Shown piece after piece: positions 11,057 to 24,262 of a DNA stretch of 64,000 nucleotides. The notes below the pieces were generated by a model. It was not told the DNA's origin. It saw only the letters and a list, made by a program, of their open reading frames with translations, and did no database searches. A program made the position numbers and the translations under genes. The first letter of the stretch is position 1. Each line of letters begins with the position of its first letter. Source of the DNA: Selaginella moellendorffii (lineage: Eukaryota; Streptophyta; Lycopodiopsida; Selaginellales; Selaginellaceae); assembly GCF_000143415.4 (NCBI RefSeq), contig NW_003314313.1, forward strand, positions 1,184,877-1,248,876. Reading direction: 5' to 3'.

Positions 11057-12298
11057 TTATGTAATGAGTAACTTTGAGTTAGGGACTGGATCACATACCT
11101 GAGTTTGGACTTCACCCGATTTGATGGCCATATTGGCTCTGGCCTTCTTCGGGTAGGGACATTCCCTCGAAAAGTGTCCCGCTTCACCGCAGTTGTAGCA
11201 TACGTTGTTTCCCACACTGCTATATGACTTGACCTTTTTATCCGTGGGTTTGTCTCTTTTCGCTTGACTCCCCCACGTACTCACTCGCTGGCCACCGGAT
11301 TTGCCTTTCTGGAACCCCGAGGACTCATTCTTAGAGAAAATCTTCTTGAATTTCCCTCTGGTAAACGTTCCCCTTGGTTTGGCCCCTTTGCTAAACGTGG
11401 ATCCTGACCCCGTCGTGTTCCCCTTTCGCAGGTTATCATTGAAATGCACCTTGATAGCCGCATCTAACGCTTCCTTGTAGTTGGTCGGGTTCCACCGCAT
11501 CACTTCACCGCGACCCCAGGTTTGCAAACCTGATATGAAGGCATGGAACGCATCCATATCCCCCATGTCCGTGACAAGTATCCTTTTTGCCATAAACCCA
11601 TTCACATACTCCTGAATGGTTCCGGTCTGCTTCAGTCTACTCAGCTGGTCCCTTAGATGCAGAGTAGCATTCGGAGGAACGTAACTTGCGCGGATCCTCG
11701 CCTTCATCATTTCCCAAGTGGCCACCGGTCTTTTGTTGGCCTCTATTGTTCTCCACCAAGACTTGGCATTATCTGCCAAGTATGGTTTTGCACATGGGAC
11801 CTTCTCCGAGCTCGGTAATCGCAACGCTCGGAAGTAATCCTCCATATCGTAAAACCAATCCTCCACCACTTTATAGTCGTTCACTCCCTTGAAGACTGGT
11901 GGGGGCTTTGGTTTGTACTTGGGAACTGCCTGAGGGACTGATTCCACTTCGGTCTGTTCGACCTTGTCTGGTTTTGCCTCAGTCCCTGCCAAAGGGTCTG
12001 CACCTTCTGCGCTGCCCGCATCTACAGTCTTTCACTTTTTCTTTAGCTTCTTGTCACGCTTTAGCTTGCATACGAGAGTCTCTAGCAGGGCATTATTCTG
12101 TGCCAATTGTCCTTCTAGAACGTCCAATCGAGCCTTGGACGACCGAACCTTGCCACCGGACTCCTGTTTGGAAGTTTCCTCACTGGAGTCCTCGTCATGC
12201 AAGGATTCCTCATCCATAGCCTCTTGTTCGACCGGAGGCTCCAGCTCTGGCGGAGGTTCTGTCTCCGCCTGGGTTCGCTTACGCCCTGCCTTTGCCAT
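11057..12298 (-). pseudogene. A1 gag with CCHC zinc knuckle (broken)
   Basis: Starts at [12 protein letters not shown] (12298). An acidic N-terminal part ([22 protein letters not shown]) is followed by the capsid-like region ([32 protein letters not shown]) and the zinc knuckle [18 protein letters not shown] at 12032-12034 stands where A3 has CGA. A TAA at 11057-11059 stands where A3 has CGA, which fits deamination of both strands of one CpG. It packages element RNA in intact copies. Confidence 0.92.
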
Positions 12299-12357
12299 CT
12301 CCCAGCAATCCGCCTCTATCATTCGCTAGAACTGAGGAAAAGGCTCCGATACAAAAT

Positions 12358-13549
12358 TATAAGCCACAAGTTTTGCCTTTCCAATTTGCCAGCTTACCTC
12401 GTCTATCCGACCAACTCTGCCTTGGCTTGTGCTAAGTTCCCTCGCTAAGATTCTTGCCTATGGTACCAACTCCTACTTGGTCCTACTTGATTTCAGCTAC
12501 TCACTACATGAGCAACGGAGTGTTAGCCACCCATCTACGGATTCCCAAATCTCTCCCAATCCCCCTCCCCAGGTTAGACTGGACTTAAGGTTCGACTACA
12601 CTCCCCGCAGGCACAAGCAGCCAAGCACACCAAGCCTCCAGATTCCTAACACCCCTAGGTACCACAAGACTTGATCATGGGACCCTCTAAATCCCAAGCC
12701 TTGGGTGTAGCACTTGCTTCGGGACGTCGGGGCGAAACACTGTGGCCTAACGGCCCGGTATGGGTACCTCTACCCCCCCACTTCCATCCCGAAGGGAAGG
12801 CCCAAGCCCCTAGGAAGGGCGAGGACCAATGAGCCACAAGGTACTCAAGTGGGGCACCACTCCACCTGAGCCGGGGGCACCGTAGTCGGTTTCCCTTTCG
12901 GGAGTGGGAGCTGCTCTTGAGCACTTCCCTGGGTGACCCCTCCGGCACCACCCAAGCCCATGCTCACTCCCACCCAAGGCCCCTCAGCCCCAATCTCAAC
13001 CCCAAGTCAGTTTGGAAGCACCATTGGAGAGTTCCTTCAAGACTGGTTCCTGGACCTCACTATCCCTACTATACTTTTGGAACCCCCGGCAGCCCCCCCC
13101 CCCCCCCCCCCCCCTAGGAGACACACGCTTTGGGCTTTCACCCCTTGAGTTGTATTAGTATGTGGACTTAGTCTCAGAATCGATCTCGGACTCGATCTCG
13201 GATCCGACTTCGGATTCGGTCTCGAACTCGATCTCGAACTCGATCTCGGACCCGATCTCGGACTCGACTTCGGACTCGACCTCGGACTCGGTCTCGGACC
13301 TGATTTGGATCTCGGACTCCGTCTCAAACTCAGTTTCGAACTCAGTCTCGATCTCGGTCTCCGATTCGGCCTCGGCTCGATCCCAGACTCTATCTCGAAC
13401 TCGGTCTCAGAGTTGGTCTTGGACTCAATCTTCGACTCGGTCTTGGACTCGATCTTCGACTCGGTCCCATCCGATGAACTCTTTGTCATTTCGGTCAAGC
13501 TTTCGGGGATCCTTTAGCCTACGACATCTCGGGGAGTCGGTTCCTTACA
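12358..13549 (-). repeat. 5' LTR of A1
   Basis: In minus orientation it starts TGTAAGGAACCG (13549) and ends in GGCTTATA next to the primer site ATTTTGTATCGGAGCC (12357 leftwards). It holds a poly-C run of about 25 (13089-13114), the shared TATA block (about 13070) and a GAGTCC/GAGATC-type minisatellite at 13160-13460. Confidence 0.88.
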
Positions 13550-14473
13550 ATTTTAGACTCTCCATGGCATCACGGTTGCTAATGGCAACACCCTCGAGCC
13601 CCCACTTGATTCTCCACTCCTAGCTGGGATAACCAACCTTGGTTATGCCCTTCGATTCCTATGGTTCGGTTCTACCCCCTTACTTCTTGCTTTTGGCTTC
13701 ACACCTTTCCTTCGGTCATTCTCCTCCAAACCAGGAGGATAGCTTTGTAGTTTCTATTATGCCTTAGCAAATATTCTTAGGGATGAACCTACCTGATATC
13801 CTAGGGAGTGGTTCCTCAATCCAGGTATACTCACCCTATAATCCTACACACCGAGATTACGTTGTTGCTTATGGGCCTTTACATACCCATCGCTAGCCTT
13901 GCCAAAATTCTTTTTGGCTTTATCCAATTCGAGTAGACAGTCTTCTCTTGTCTCTGCCACCTTGGACATTTGGATAGCACCTTCTATCCATCATTCGCTA
14001 GGGACTTAGTCCCTTGGGCCTTATTTATTGCCCTCGCGACATCAAACACCACCTCCTGGTGTTCTAGAGTGTTCGGGTGTCCCAATGACGGCTTCCTTGA
14101 TAATGAGTATTTCCTTTCATGACATTGACTTACTATATGGCAACATAAGAAACTTATCCCCCGTAAGGGTATATCCAACTTCCTTATGCCATTAAGAATC
14201 CATGGGTAACTACCTTCTACCCGTTTAACCAATTATTTTGCACCTCTTGCTTAGTTGCCTCATAGTTGTGAAGTCCTACAACTCATTGCTGGTGCTTCCA
14301 CACCTCCATCATTATCTGGGTCTCCACACTCCAACTGCATGCTCTGCAACTTAGGCTATGCCATCCCCATTTCCATTGGGATTCCTTTGGCAAGGGGTTC
14401 TCATGAACCCACCAACATAGCCTCAAGGTATCACACCTTGGCACATTTGGTGTCTCTACACCATCGGCTCCAC

Positions 14474-15623
14474 TGTAGCGCACGTGGTTTTGACCCTTTA
14501 TCCTATGGTGATTTACCATAGGATAACACCACGAAGCGGAACCTAAACCCTCTTTGTGCCACGTGACAGATGCCACGTGTCACATGCCACGTGTCCATGC
14601 CACGTGTCCACAGGAACCCGAGGTTCAGGGCCTTGGGCCACTGAACGAAGGAACGGTGCCAAACTCCCAAGCGTGACGCCAAGGAGTGATGGAACCGGAC
14701 CACGGAGCAACTCCCGAGCATATAGCCCAAGGAGCGAAGGGACAGGGGCCCGGAGCGACTTGGAACAGTCCTAGAGCAACCAGCATCCCAATGCCAGGAC
14801 CAGCACGCAAAACGGAGCCAAACGGAGTCTGGCGCTATTTCGGCATACCGGTGGCCTAACGTGAGAGTATGGGTACTCCACCAGCTAGCATGGAATGGAA
14901 CTTGGGCTTAGACCCAAGCCGGACGCAGAACAAGGACAGGCACGCAAGCGGGAGCTAGACTATGCCTCAGGTTGGTCGGCCATGCCCGACCTACCCACTA
15001 TCCCTACTATACATTAGGAACCCCCCACAGCCCCCCCCCCTTGAGGAACACACGCTTTGGGCTTTCACCCCAAGCCTCCCTTAGTATCAGGAGTTAGTCT
15101 CTGGGACAAACTCAAAACTTACTAAATATGGAATGTCCTTAGATTGTGAATTTGGACACGGGACGAACACCATTGTGTTCAGGCCGATCTCTACATTCCG
15201 TAGATATGCCAAATGAGCAAATCTGGACACTTTCCATAAATAGCATTTGGGACCAAAATGAGACTAACACAAAGGGCATGATAGCGAGGGTGTTTGGCAG
15301 ACACGGTAAGCTATCATCTAGCGAATATTGAGGGACCAATCTCAATATCGCGGGGGTTCCTAACACTAGCAAGTGCAAGCCAACATCATGAGTTTCTCAT
15401 CACCGTGTCAAGTCTGCTTGACTAAATGACAACTTAGGATTTCCTTCCTTAGTGCCCTTCCGGTCTAAGTGCACATGTGATGACCAGTTTCTCAACTAGC
15501 TTAGGTGGAAACTGATAACGGGTCCAGCAATACCGACCTCCTGCCATCGTGGCAGTAAGGTAAGAGTGTCCGTAAGGACTAGCCGATAGGTAACTTTCGA
15601 TACCCGATGTCACATGCGCGACA
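14474..15623 (-). repeat. 3' LTR of D
   Basis: Bounded by TGTAGCGCAC and GCGCGACA on the plus strand. It contains repeated CCACGTGTC/CCACGTG boxes (14560-14605, G-box-like) and, at 15005-15014, the reverse complement of a TATA block like those of families A and C. Confidence 0.93.
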
Positions 15624-18600
15624 CTCTCCCCCCCTTGGGAAGATCGACGTCCTCGTCGATGCATACTCCAGTCTAGAATACCGCCAAGGAAACAACTCCA
15701 TAAAAAGTTCACGGTACTCACACTATGTGAGAAATGCACCAACTTAAATGAGTTAGGGGGCAACCTCTTTGTCTAACGCGGATGCGCTACCAGCTCAGAC
15801 ACCTTCCGGCCGTCGCCGACAAGGAAATGACCAACGGAGTCAGCCACCCCTGCTACTCTGGGAGTCACCCAGCTTACAAAAGTGTGATATGCCCTGCCCG
15901 CAGGGACATAGAGAGAGAAGCCAGAGGCCCCAACCCTCCTGAGCAAAGAAACCAAACCCGTCGGTAAGGTTTAGATAGACTACTGTCAACAGGCAGTTTA
16001 GAGTTGTTTACACGGTCACGCCCTTTCAACGAAATAAAGAACATCGACAGAGAGGTGGGTTATGTGACCAGTTGACAGTAGCTACCCCATGACTAGAGAT
16101 TTCACCATACACACGAAGTGCCGAAGCCAGTCTGCCTATACTGGCCCAAACTCAAAGAGCAATAGATGGACAATATCAAAGTCAGAGACAATGATATCTG
16201 AGAAGCTTAATTACTAGTGATTATATCTTAGAGTAGAACACAAAAGTATTCTAAGCAAGTTATCATCCGATAAACCAGTAGTATTGTAGATAGGAACCAC
16301 CAACAGATTATCATAATTTGGCAAACACAGGAATGACCATCCAACAAAATTCAATAGCTAGTATATCATTAAGGAAACTCAATGATGAAACTTAATTATC
16401 GAAGATAGTAGACAGTAAGACAACAACTTACTAGAGAGAACTCAAAGAACACAAAGTATCATTGACTAACAAGCACAATGCTCGCGAATGTATCACCTAA
16501 AGGAAATAACATCCAAATCTATCAAAACTAACTCGAGCAACAATCAACAGAAGAAAATGAATGTGGTAAGACCAACAAACACTCATTCCTGCCAACTATC
16601 ACAAAAGCCAATCTGAATAGATCCCAGCCAACAATACCAAGGAACTCAAGTTGCCTAAGCAAGTGTCAGCAACATCCTACTGACGTCTCAAACCCAAGAG
16701 ACCAATCCAGGCAAACCACAAAGAATATGTGGTATTGCGAAAAGGCATAAGCTATCAAAGAGAACAACTAACCATCATGAAAGATCATCAATCATTCCAT
16801 CAATAAAGAGATGCATAATCATCGTTTAAGAAGGAATCCACCATCCCGAAGAACGGCAAACCATTCTATACCAACAATAATCAAGCAAAACTTTTTGACA
16901 TGGATAATCAATTATCCTAGATGATAGTCAATCATCACCAATGATTGCTAGATGCAAATACTAACTTCAACATCAAAGCTAAAGAGCCAAAAAATGCCTT
17001 CCCCAACAACTTTTAACAAATGGAACAATGAGCATAAAACTCAAAGAACCAAAGCTCGAAGAAGCCTATAGCTAAGTCTTGCTTAATAATGATCACGAGT
17101 CTCATAGAAGCTAACTTCAATGCTAAAGAAGAAATCATGGTGCAACCCACAATGTCTTCTTCAACACATTCATAAGCCAAACTTCATAATGCCAAAGCTA
17201 ATGAAGAGCATTTCTGCATCAATCCAAAAGCTAAGCACAATGGAGCTATGCTCAACAAGTGATCACTAAATGATCCTCCATGAATCCATCTATAGCAAGA
17301 CGTAACTCACTTCATAACAAGCACAAGAAAAATCATTAATGATTGATATATCTCAATTGAAATCCAAGAAGGATTTAATCACTTCAATGCCAATCACTAA
17401 CTCTTCCTCTCATAGAGGTAGCATTGTCCACGACTAAATCACCTTTCAAGGAAAAGCTAAAGCTCAATCCTCTACTAAATAATCTCGTCTAGAACACTAC
17501 TAACTCAACTTGCCACTCAGTTTGTTTGAACGTCAACACAGTTGCTAACTAGCAAATGCACGAATGCCAACAACATAAATCTATAGCCAAATCATCAACA
17601 CTATATTCATCAAGACTAATGAAACTCAATATCAATCCTTAGAAGGATAGCTCATTTCACTCAAGTCTCAATATCAACAATGTCAACGACAAAGCATCAC
17701 TTCAATGCCATCAACATCAGGACAAAGCTAGAAGAAAGCAAGAGTGAATCACCACTCGGAGCTTTCCAGCAACCAAGCTAACCAAAGTCGAAGATACTAT
17801 ACTTAGTATCCGAGACCAATCCGTTAGCAAAACTCAGTGACAGATAACACATCATCAAGGAGTGAATCACCACGTCCAAGACTCAATGAAATCCAACACT
17901 ATAGACCAAATGTAACCAAATGATATCGACAAAGGAATTGATATGCCACCATGGAAAAACCATGTCAGCCTAATGACACGATCCTCCGCAACACCATCCA
18001 GTAAAGCAAGCCCATCACTGCTAAATCATCATCGAGCAAAGCAAGTATCAACAGTCTTTTTGACAAAGTCTACAAGTAATCACTAGTCGCAAAGCAACTA
18101 ACAATCACCCCTCAACTTGCCTTCACAAGACCCAAACACCAACTCTTGTCATCAAGTTATATACTTATCTAGCATAAACATAATACCTCAAACATGAGAT
18201 AAAAGTTCATGGACAAGCACAAACTAAATGACCACTCGAATCCAACTCAACCGCAATAAGCTCACCAATGCATTTAGTCAATAGCTCTGAGCATGCCTTG
18301 AAGAGGCTAGCTATGTGATCAACACTCAGTCGAAACTAAAGTGAAGACCATGAGATGGACTCATATCGGTACACAACCTCCTCATAGACAAAGCTATAGT
18401 ACGGGTACCAACATCTCAGCTTGCAAACAACTAAGTTGGACATCACCATCCTCAGCCAAGGCGCAGGGCCACCAAGACCAAGTCAAGATCAGTGAGAGCT
18501 CACTACTCTCATAGAGTCTAACGTAATGCAAGGTGCAACCTGCCACCAAGCATAACGCTACAAAAGAAAGGTACAAGGGTCACCTTTCTGAGAAAAGTGC

Positions 18601-20608
18601 AACAACCACTTTTCTACACCAACTCCAGACTCTATCCAACTCAATTGCCTTAGCCCCAAAAGTTAGCATCCCTTTCGGGTCGCATCATACAAACTACCTA
18701 CTAAGATCTAAGCCAACCGAAGTCAACTCCAACCCCTTCACTAGTTTGTACTGGCTTTCGAAAATGGAATGGTTTTCGGACAAAATGATCAATAGATCAG
18801 CCATTGGAAAAGTCTAAGAAAATTTGTGGAAAATTTCCATCCTAGAGAAAGAATGACTCTCAGTCCAGGATTGCAAACTTTCAAGACTCAACCAACTTCC
18901 TCCTACCAACAACTCCACATAGGTTCACCTCAACAAAAATTCTCATGATCCAAAAATATGCTTAAGCATCGAACATCTTTGCCCATTTAACCGATATCCA
19001 ACACCGACATCCGCAAAGTGCTAAATGAATATCTAAAACTTGATCACGAAGACCACATCTTTGGATATCCACATTGCACTAACACTCTTCTTCAATCACC
19101 TTCAAGATTCAATGTGAAGTCAAAACACTAACAAGAAAAATGACATGGAAAATCAAGCTCTAAGGAAAATTCCTCATCACTCGAATCAACAATGCCACTT
19201 CCACTAACACAAGTGCTAGCGATGTCAATGCATCAACCTCACACCTTCTCCATCCAATAATCTACTCCAAGTGCTAACGGATCAATAGATGAGCTATAGC
19301 AAATGAATGCTACAACCCATTCCCAACACCTTATGGGCAAACCCTCAAGGAAACAAGGTACCAACATAAGCTTAGCATAATGAACCACCATCGAGAATCC
19401 AGTCAAAGCTACTACAATGCTACTTCGTGCAAGTAGACTAGCTTCTCCATCAACCACTTTGGGGGTTGATCATCATTTATCCAAGCAACTTCGTAAACAC
19501 ATTGCTCATTATCACATGGATATGATATAAATCACAATGACTTGATCATCAATCAAGCAACACTATGAGCAATACCCATGTCACTACTGCAAAGGTTTAT
19601 GTGAGTATCAAGTGCCAACTCAATTCGACAAAATGCAACATAAATGCCACACTCCACCGATAGAGATTTACAACACCCAACATCACAAACTTTTGTTCAC
19701 AACACAGACAAGCTCATGCCACTCTCTTTCTGACCAATCTTAAAACTAATCCAACACCAAGCTACTCAAGGAGCAATAGCAAGGTTCCCCGGAAAAGAAT
19801 TGAGCATTGCAACCCAAGTCTTCCAATAGCGAGCTTAGACAAAATGGTATAGCACTTCACCACTATCCATCCCACAACTCACCATTGTAAGACTACCATC
19901 TCCAACATGCATCAAGATAGGGACTCTTGATTGCATGATGTGAACACAAGCAAATGAGTTAACACCTCGTTGCAAATCATCTCTCCGAGAAGAGGAAATG
20001 ATTTACGTATTTGATCCTCCGTCCCTGATGACTCTCTTTTCGGTCTCATCTTTGACCAAACCTCAAGCTTGCTTTCGCACTGCCTTCAGTTCAATCGAAG
20101 AAAAGTTTATGAGAGAGCACGGCGATGATTACTTGAACCAATAGATTAATCCCTATAGTCTTGATTGATCCACTTATAATCATGCCTAGGAAGGATCCAC
20201 TAGTGCCGTGCTAAACAGCTACGGACTAGCCTATTTGCTACTCATAGCAAACTCAAGGAAAGTTTATTTTCACCCATGGTACATGGAACAACTCATGGAA
20301 CCAACAATAGGCTAACATTAATCCTGCCAACTCAAAGTGTAACCTCGAGTTGCTAATGTGCCTCACTCACGAGCCCAAGCGCAAACTCGTGTAATGGAAC
20401 AACTCAGTCCACCCTATGAGCCCAAGAGCAAGCTCACATAATATGGAACAAAAAGGTAACCAAAACCTATCCCAAGGAACGATTGCGAAGTCTTTGCACC
20501 AAAACGTGTACCCACTCGGATCATCGTTTTCATCTCTGCGTATGCAACGAGACTAGTTGCCCAATCTCATTGGATAGTACTCGCCGAGACTCATTCTCTG
20601 ATACCAAA
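15624..20608 (-). other. Non-coding interior of D, strongly strand-skewed
   Basis: About 5 kb rich in A and C and poor in G on the plus strand, so the element RNA would be U- and G-rich. No frame exceeds about 95 codons and none resembles a known protein. The polypurine tract is the reverse complement of 15624-15642 (AAGGGGGGGGAGAG). The primer site, reverse complement of TCTCTGATACCA, is at 20595-20606. A D-arm-like stretch near 15775-15800 does not extend into a tRNA. Confidence 0.85.
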
Positions 20609-21759
20609 TGTAGCGCACGTGGTTTTGACCCTTTATCCTATGGTGATTTACCATAGGATAACACCACGAAGCGGAACCTAAACCCTCTTTGTGCCACGTG
20701 ACAGATGCCACGTGTCACATGCCACGTGTCCATGCCACGTGTCCACAGGAACCCGAGGTTCAGGGCCTTGGGCCACTGAACGAAGGAACGGTGCCAAACT
20801 CCCAAGCGTGACGCCAAGGAGTGATGGAACCGGACCACGGAGCAACTCCCGAGCATATAGCCCAAGGAGCGAAGGGACAGGGGCCCGGAGCGACTTGGAA
20901 CAGTCCTAGAGCAACCAGCATCCCAATGCCAGGACCAGCACGCAAAACGGAGCCAAACGGAGTCTGGCGCTATTTCGGCATACCGGTGGCCTAACGTGAG
21001 AGTATGGGTACTCCACCAGCTAGCATGGAATGGAACTTGGGCTTAGACCCAAGCCGGACGCAGAACAAGGACAGGCACGCAAGCGGGAGCTAGACTATGC
21101 CTCAGGTTGGTCGGCCATGCCCGACCTACCCACTATCCCTACTATACATTAGGAACCCCCCACAGCCCCCCCCCCCTTGAGGAACACACGCTTTGGGCTT
21201 TCACCCCAAGCCTCCCTTAGTATCAGGAGTTAGTCTCTGGGACAAACTCAAAACTTACTAAATATGGAATGTCCTTAGATTGTGAATTTGGACACGGGAC
21301 GAACACCATTGTGTTCAGGCCGATCTCTACATTCCGTAGATATGCCAAATGAGCAAATCTGGACACTTTCCATAAATAGCATTTGGGACCAAAATGAGAC
21401 TAACACAAAGGGCATGATAGCGAGGGTGTTTGGCAGACACGGTAAGCTATCATCTAGCGAATATTGAGGGACCAATCTCAATATCGCGGGGGTTCCTAAC
21501 ACTAGCAAGTGCAAGCCAACATCATGAGTTTCTCATCACCGTGTCAAGTCTGCTTGACTAAATGACAACTTAGGATTTCCTTCCTTAGTGCCCTTCCGGT
21601 CTAAGTGCACATGTGATGACCAGTTTCTCAACTAGCTTAGGTGGAAACTGATAACGGGTCCAGCAATACCGACCTCCTGCCATCGTGGCAGTAAGGTAAG
21701 AGTGTCCGTAAGGACTAGCCGATAGGTAACTTTCGATACCCGAAGTCACATGCGCGACA
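20609..21759 (-). repeat. 5' LTR of D
   Basis: 1151 bp, almost identical to 14474-15623. The TATA block is at about 21141-21150, and the G-box-like CCACGTG cluster is at 20692-20745. Confidence 0.95.
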
Positions 21760-22465
21760 TCCACGAGCCTACCTCTATGACACTTCTTCTTTGTGTCTAA
21801 GTCTTTGCCAAGACCAATACCACTCTTTCTCATGCCAACCATCCGTTAGCACTGCACTATAGAGGTCACACACAACTTTGTTTCAAAGTTGTTTTCTTTT
21901 GGGAACACCCTTCCCACGACTTTAGCATGGCACATTTTGCCATCGATGAGATACCCTCTGTTCTCATCCTTGGATCCTATGATCCCCCCCATCCTTCGTG
22001 GGGTACCACACACTTCAGTCCAAATGCTTCTATCAGTCCTTTAGGACCATTCCTTGACTCTACTTGAGTTATCTAGCAGTTTTGGACTTGGTTAATCCAT
22101 AGACCCGTAAGGTCCTACTTGTCGGGCACTAACTCATTGGAATACACTTCTTGCATTCATGTCCTCACTCATAAGGACTATTTTCACAAGTGTTACTTCG
22201 ACACTTGATTTTGTTCTCTAGGGCAACCTTTGCCCCTTAGGACTACTTGTCCATGTGATGAGAATACCAACTCATCTCTAAGTACACCCCCCAACTCCTT
22301 GTGTTGTTCCAGTATTTATTAAAGGTAGCCCCGGCTACCATTTCAAGGACTTGAGTCCTCTTCCGTATTTGACCTCCCACAGTCATTACTTCTGGTCTCA
22401 CATTCATGAGCACCAACCTCAACTATATGAGGATAATCTTGTGACTCCTTTATTGCTTTGGAAGC

Positions 22466-23925
22466 TCTATTTCGTTAAAGTGGGATTTATTCAGTAAAAT
22501 GGGACTAGGTACAAATTTTCAAGTATTTGAAAATGACATGAAATTATATGTTTTTTGTCCAGGGGCTAGACATATCTGGGGCATGGTGACTAGCGTGGTG
22601 ACTTTGTGTCCAGACTGAGTCCATCTGGTTGTATAATAAATCTCATTGTCAAGGTAAACAAGCCGAATCTGAAGCTAAAGAAAAGCGATGGCATGCGCGC
22701 ACACACTATTTGTTTGTTCATTGAGCGTGTGGTGAGCTTTCCAAGATGAACGTCATTCCTATTAGCCAGACATATAACTTAATGGTGAGAACATTTAGAT
22801 ATTATTCAATGTTATCTTTTTCTAACGAATCTAATTGTGAAGGTGTAGCAAGAGGCATTGCTAGTCTGGAGAAGTCATTTAACTCATTTGACCCTTAGTG
22901 TATTTTCATGAAACTAAATAACATTCATATTATTAAGGAATTTCTCTAGTACCTTTTTTTTACGACATAGAGGCTTGCATTTCTTTCAAAGGTGATTTAG
23001 TAAAAGGCCTGAGGGCACATGCCATTCTATTTCTCAGACCGGTATTAAGATATACTAGTGCAAAGGGCCACATGCCATCACGCCTCCTCTGATTCAGATT
23101 CAGATTGTTCACCTTGAAATAAAATACATTAGAAACTTAGTAAAGGAATATTAATGAATCTCACCTTGAACCCGGGTTATGAATGCTCTTGCTGCATCTC
23201 TTGCATGGTCTGGCAAGGTGATGGTGGCACTCTACTTCCGCATCCAACCATGCACAACATTATCCACCGATATGCTCATGCTGGGATCCCTTGGATTCAG
23301 CACCCATCTCTTTTCTAGGCAATCCTTCGTATATCCGGAACTTGGCTTGAACCACTCCACAGTTACATGGAAGGAGTTAGTTTCCGCGTCCTCCTCTGCA
23401 TCAGTGATGCAGCACCCCACCCATATCATTTGTTTTTTATTACTGGGTCTGACAAGCATGACCATTCCTTTGCAGACCTGTACTGGATTGAATGCTGAAT
23501 CCGGCTTCTTGTTCCTCAACCCACAATAGTGATCCTCAACATCGTTATCTGTCACTGCATTTCCAGAGGACATTGTTCCGCTACTATCTGGTGCTCTGGG
23601 TTCTGGCCAAAAGGACTCTTCCAATTCTTCATATACAACCGGCCCATTTTGGATAGCAGATATAATCTTCTCCCAGTATTCGAGCAAAGGATTGCACCTC
23701 TTAAAATAGGATTCTCCACCAAACACCAACCCCCTCTTCCAGAAGGCAATATGCTGTCTAATCCCGGCCACTATACTTTCCTGGTCTTTGAGTCCATCCG
23801 GGTGCATCGGCCGTGGGGAACCCTGAGGAATCATAGGTTCCCCAGTTATGGGATCTCTCTTGAAGAGTTCAATGCCATCCACTGGCAGCCACACTGTGTC
23901 CCATTCTCTCATCTTTATCTTTCCT
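22466..23925 (-). mobile_element. Fragment of DUF7869-type DNA transposon (T3)
   Basis: This 1.46-kb block is almost identical to 57490-58940, the 3' end of transposon T2, and begins with the same terminal sequence CTCTATTTCGTTAAAGTGGG. It is embedded in the C3 interior. At the right junction the target run TCTTTATCTTTCC[T/C]GTGA is present twice (about 23920-23935 and 23936-23950). That looks more like repair-mediated capture of a fragment than clean transposition. Confidence 0.88.
23078..23912 (-). pseudogene. C-terminal part of DUF7869-type transposase gene (T3 copy)
   Basis: Encodes from MREWDTVWLPVDG to MSISVDNVVHGWMRK without interruption. A TAG follows where T2 has CAG, and then the same short intron and acidic end (..ESESEEA). 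It lacks the N-terminal three quarters with the catalytic-like residues. It lacks the two in-frame stops that T2 has in the same stretch, so it preserves an older, less damaged version of the tail. Confidence 0.85.
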
Positions 23926-24262
23926 GTGAGTCTTTATCTTTCCCGTGATCCCAACTATAGCGTGTTGCGTCCCACTACGTTAGCCCGTTTGTTGCGTCAA
24001 ACACTCATTTGGATCACATCCTCAGCTCTTTGAGGAAACCTTATACTGTTCCCAAGATCCCAAAGTTGTTCCATTATTGGCCCTTTTCTATCCACCACAT
24101 TGTGCCCAAGTTCACACATGAACTTGAGTGGAGAGCCATGTCCTCTCGACATATTACTCCTCAAGGATAAGCCCACTCCTAGGACCTTCCGATGCCAACA
24201 TCAATGGTGATATAATTGAGCACCAATAAAAGTCGGACTAAGGAATAGATCTGATACCAAAT

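Larger units (their letters stand above)
1..13549 (-). mobile_element. Ty3/gypsy chromovirus copy A1, 3' end outside the window
   Basis: Minus-strand LTR retrotransposon. From right to left it shows a 5' LTR (12358-13549), a degenerate primer site, gag, protease, reverse transcriptase, RNase H and integrase; the chromodomain and 3' LTR lie off the left edge. Element C1 splits it at 1449-9332, so its pol lies in two blocks. Order and sequence match the better copy A3 at 44173-52289. At least six premature stops make it dead. Most replace a CAG, CAA, CGA or TGG codon of A3 by C-to-T or G-to-A changes. It sits inside element C3: flanking 13550 onward starts with ATTTT, a possible half of the site duplication. 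Confidence 0.93.
14474..21759 (-). mobile_element. Young non-coding LTR element D
   Basis: A 7286-bp element with LTRs of 1150 and 1151 bp that differ only by about one C in a poly-C run and one T/A substitution. It is flanked by the target-site duplication TCCAC (14469-14473 and 21760-21764). Minus orientation follows from the primer site at 20595-20606 and the polypurine tract at 15624. The 5-kb interior has no gag-pol, so it is another large non-autonomous derivative. The near identity of its LTRs makes it one of the most recent insertions in the window. Confidence 0.95.

Noticed and set aside
15764-15810. tRNA-like D arm (minus strand GAGCTGGTAGCGCATCC) in element D
   Set aside because: No matching anticodon or T arm follows at the right distance.
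18000-19500. Small frames of 60-95 codons inside element D
   Set aside because: No motif, no neighbouring gene signals, and low-G sequence makes such frames frequent by chance.
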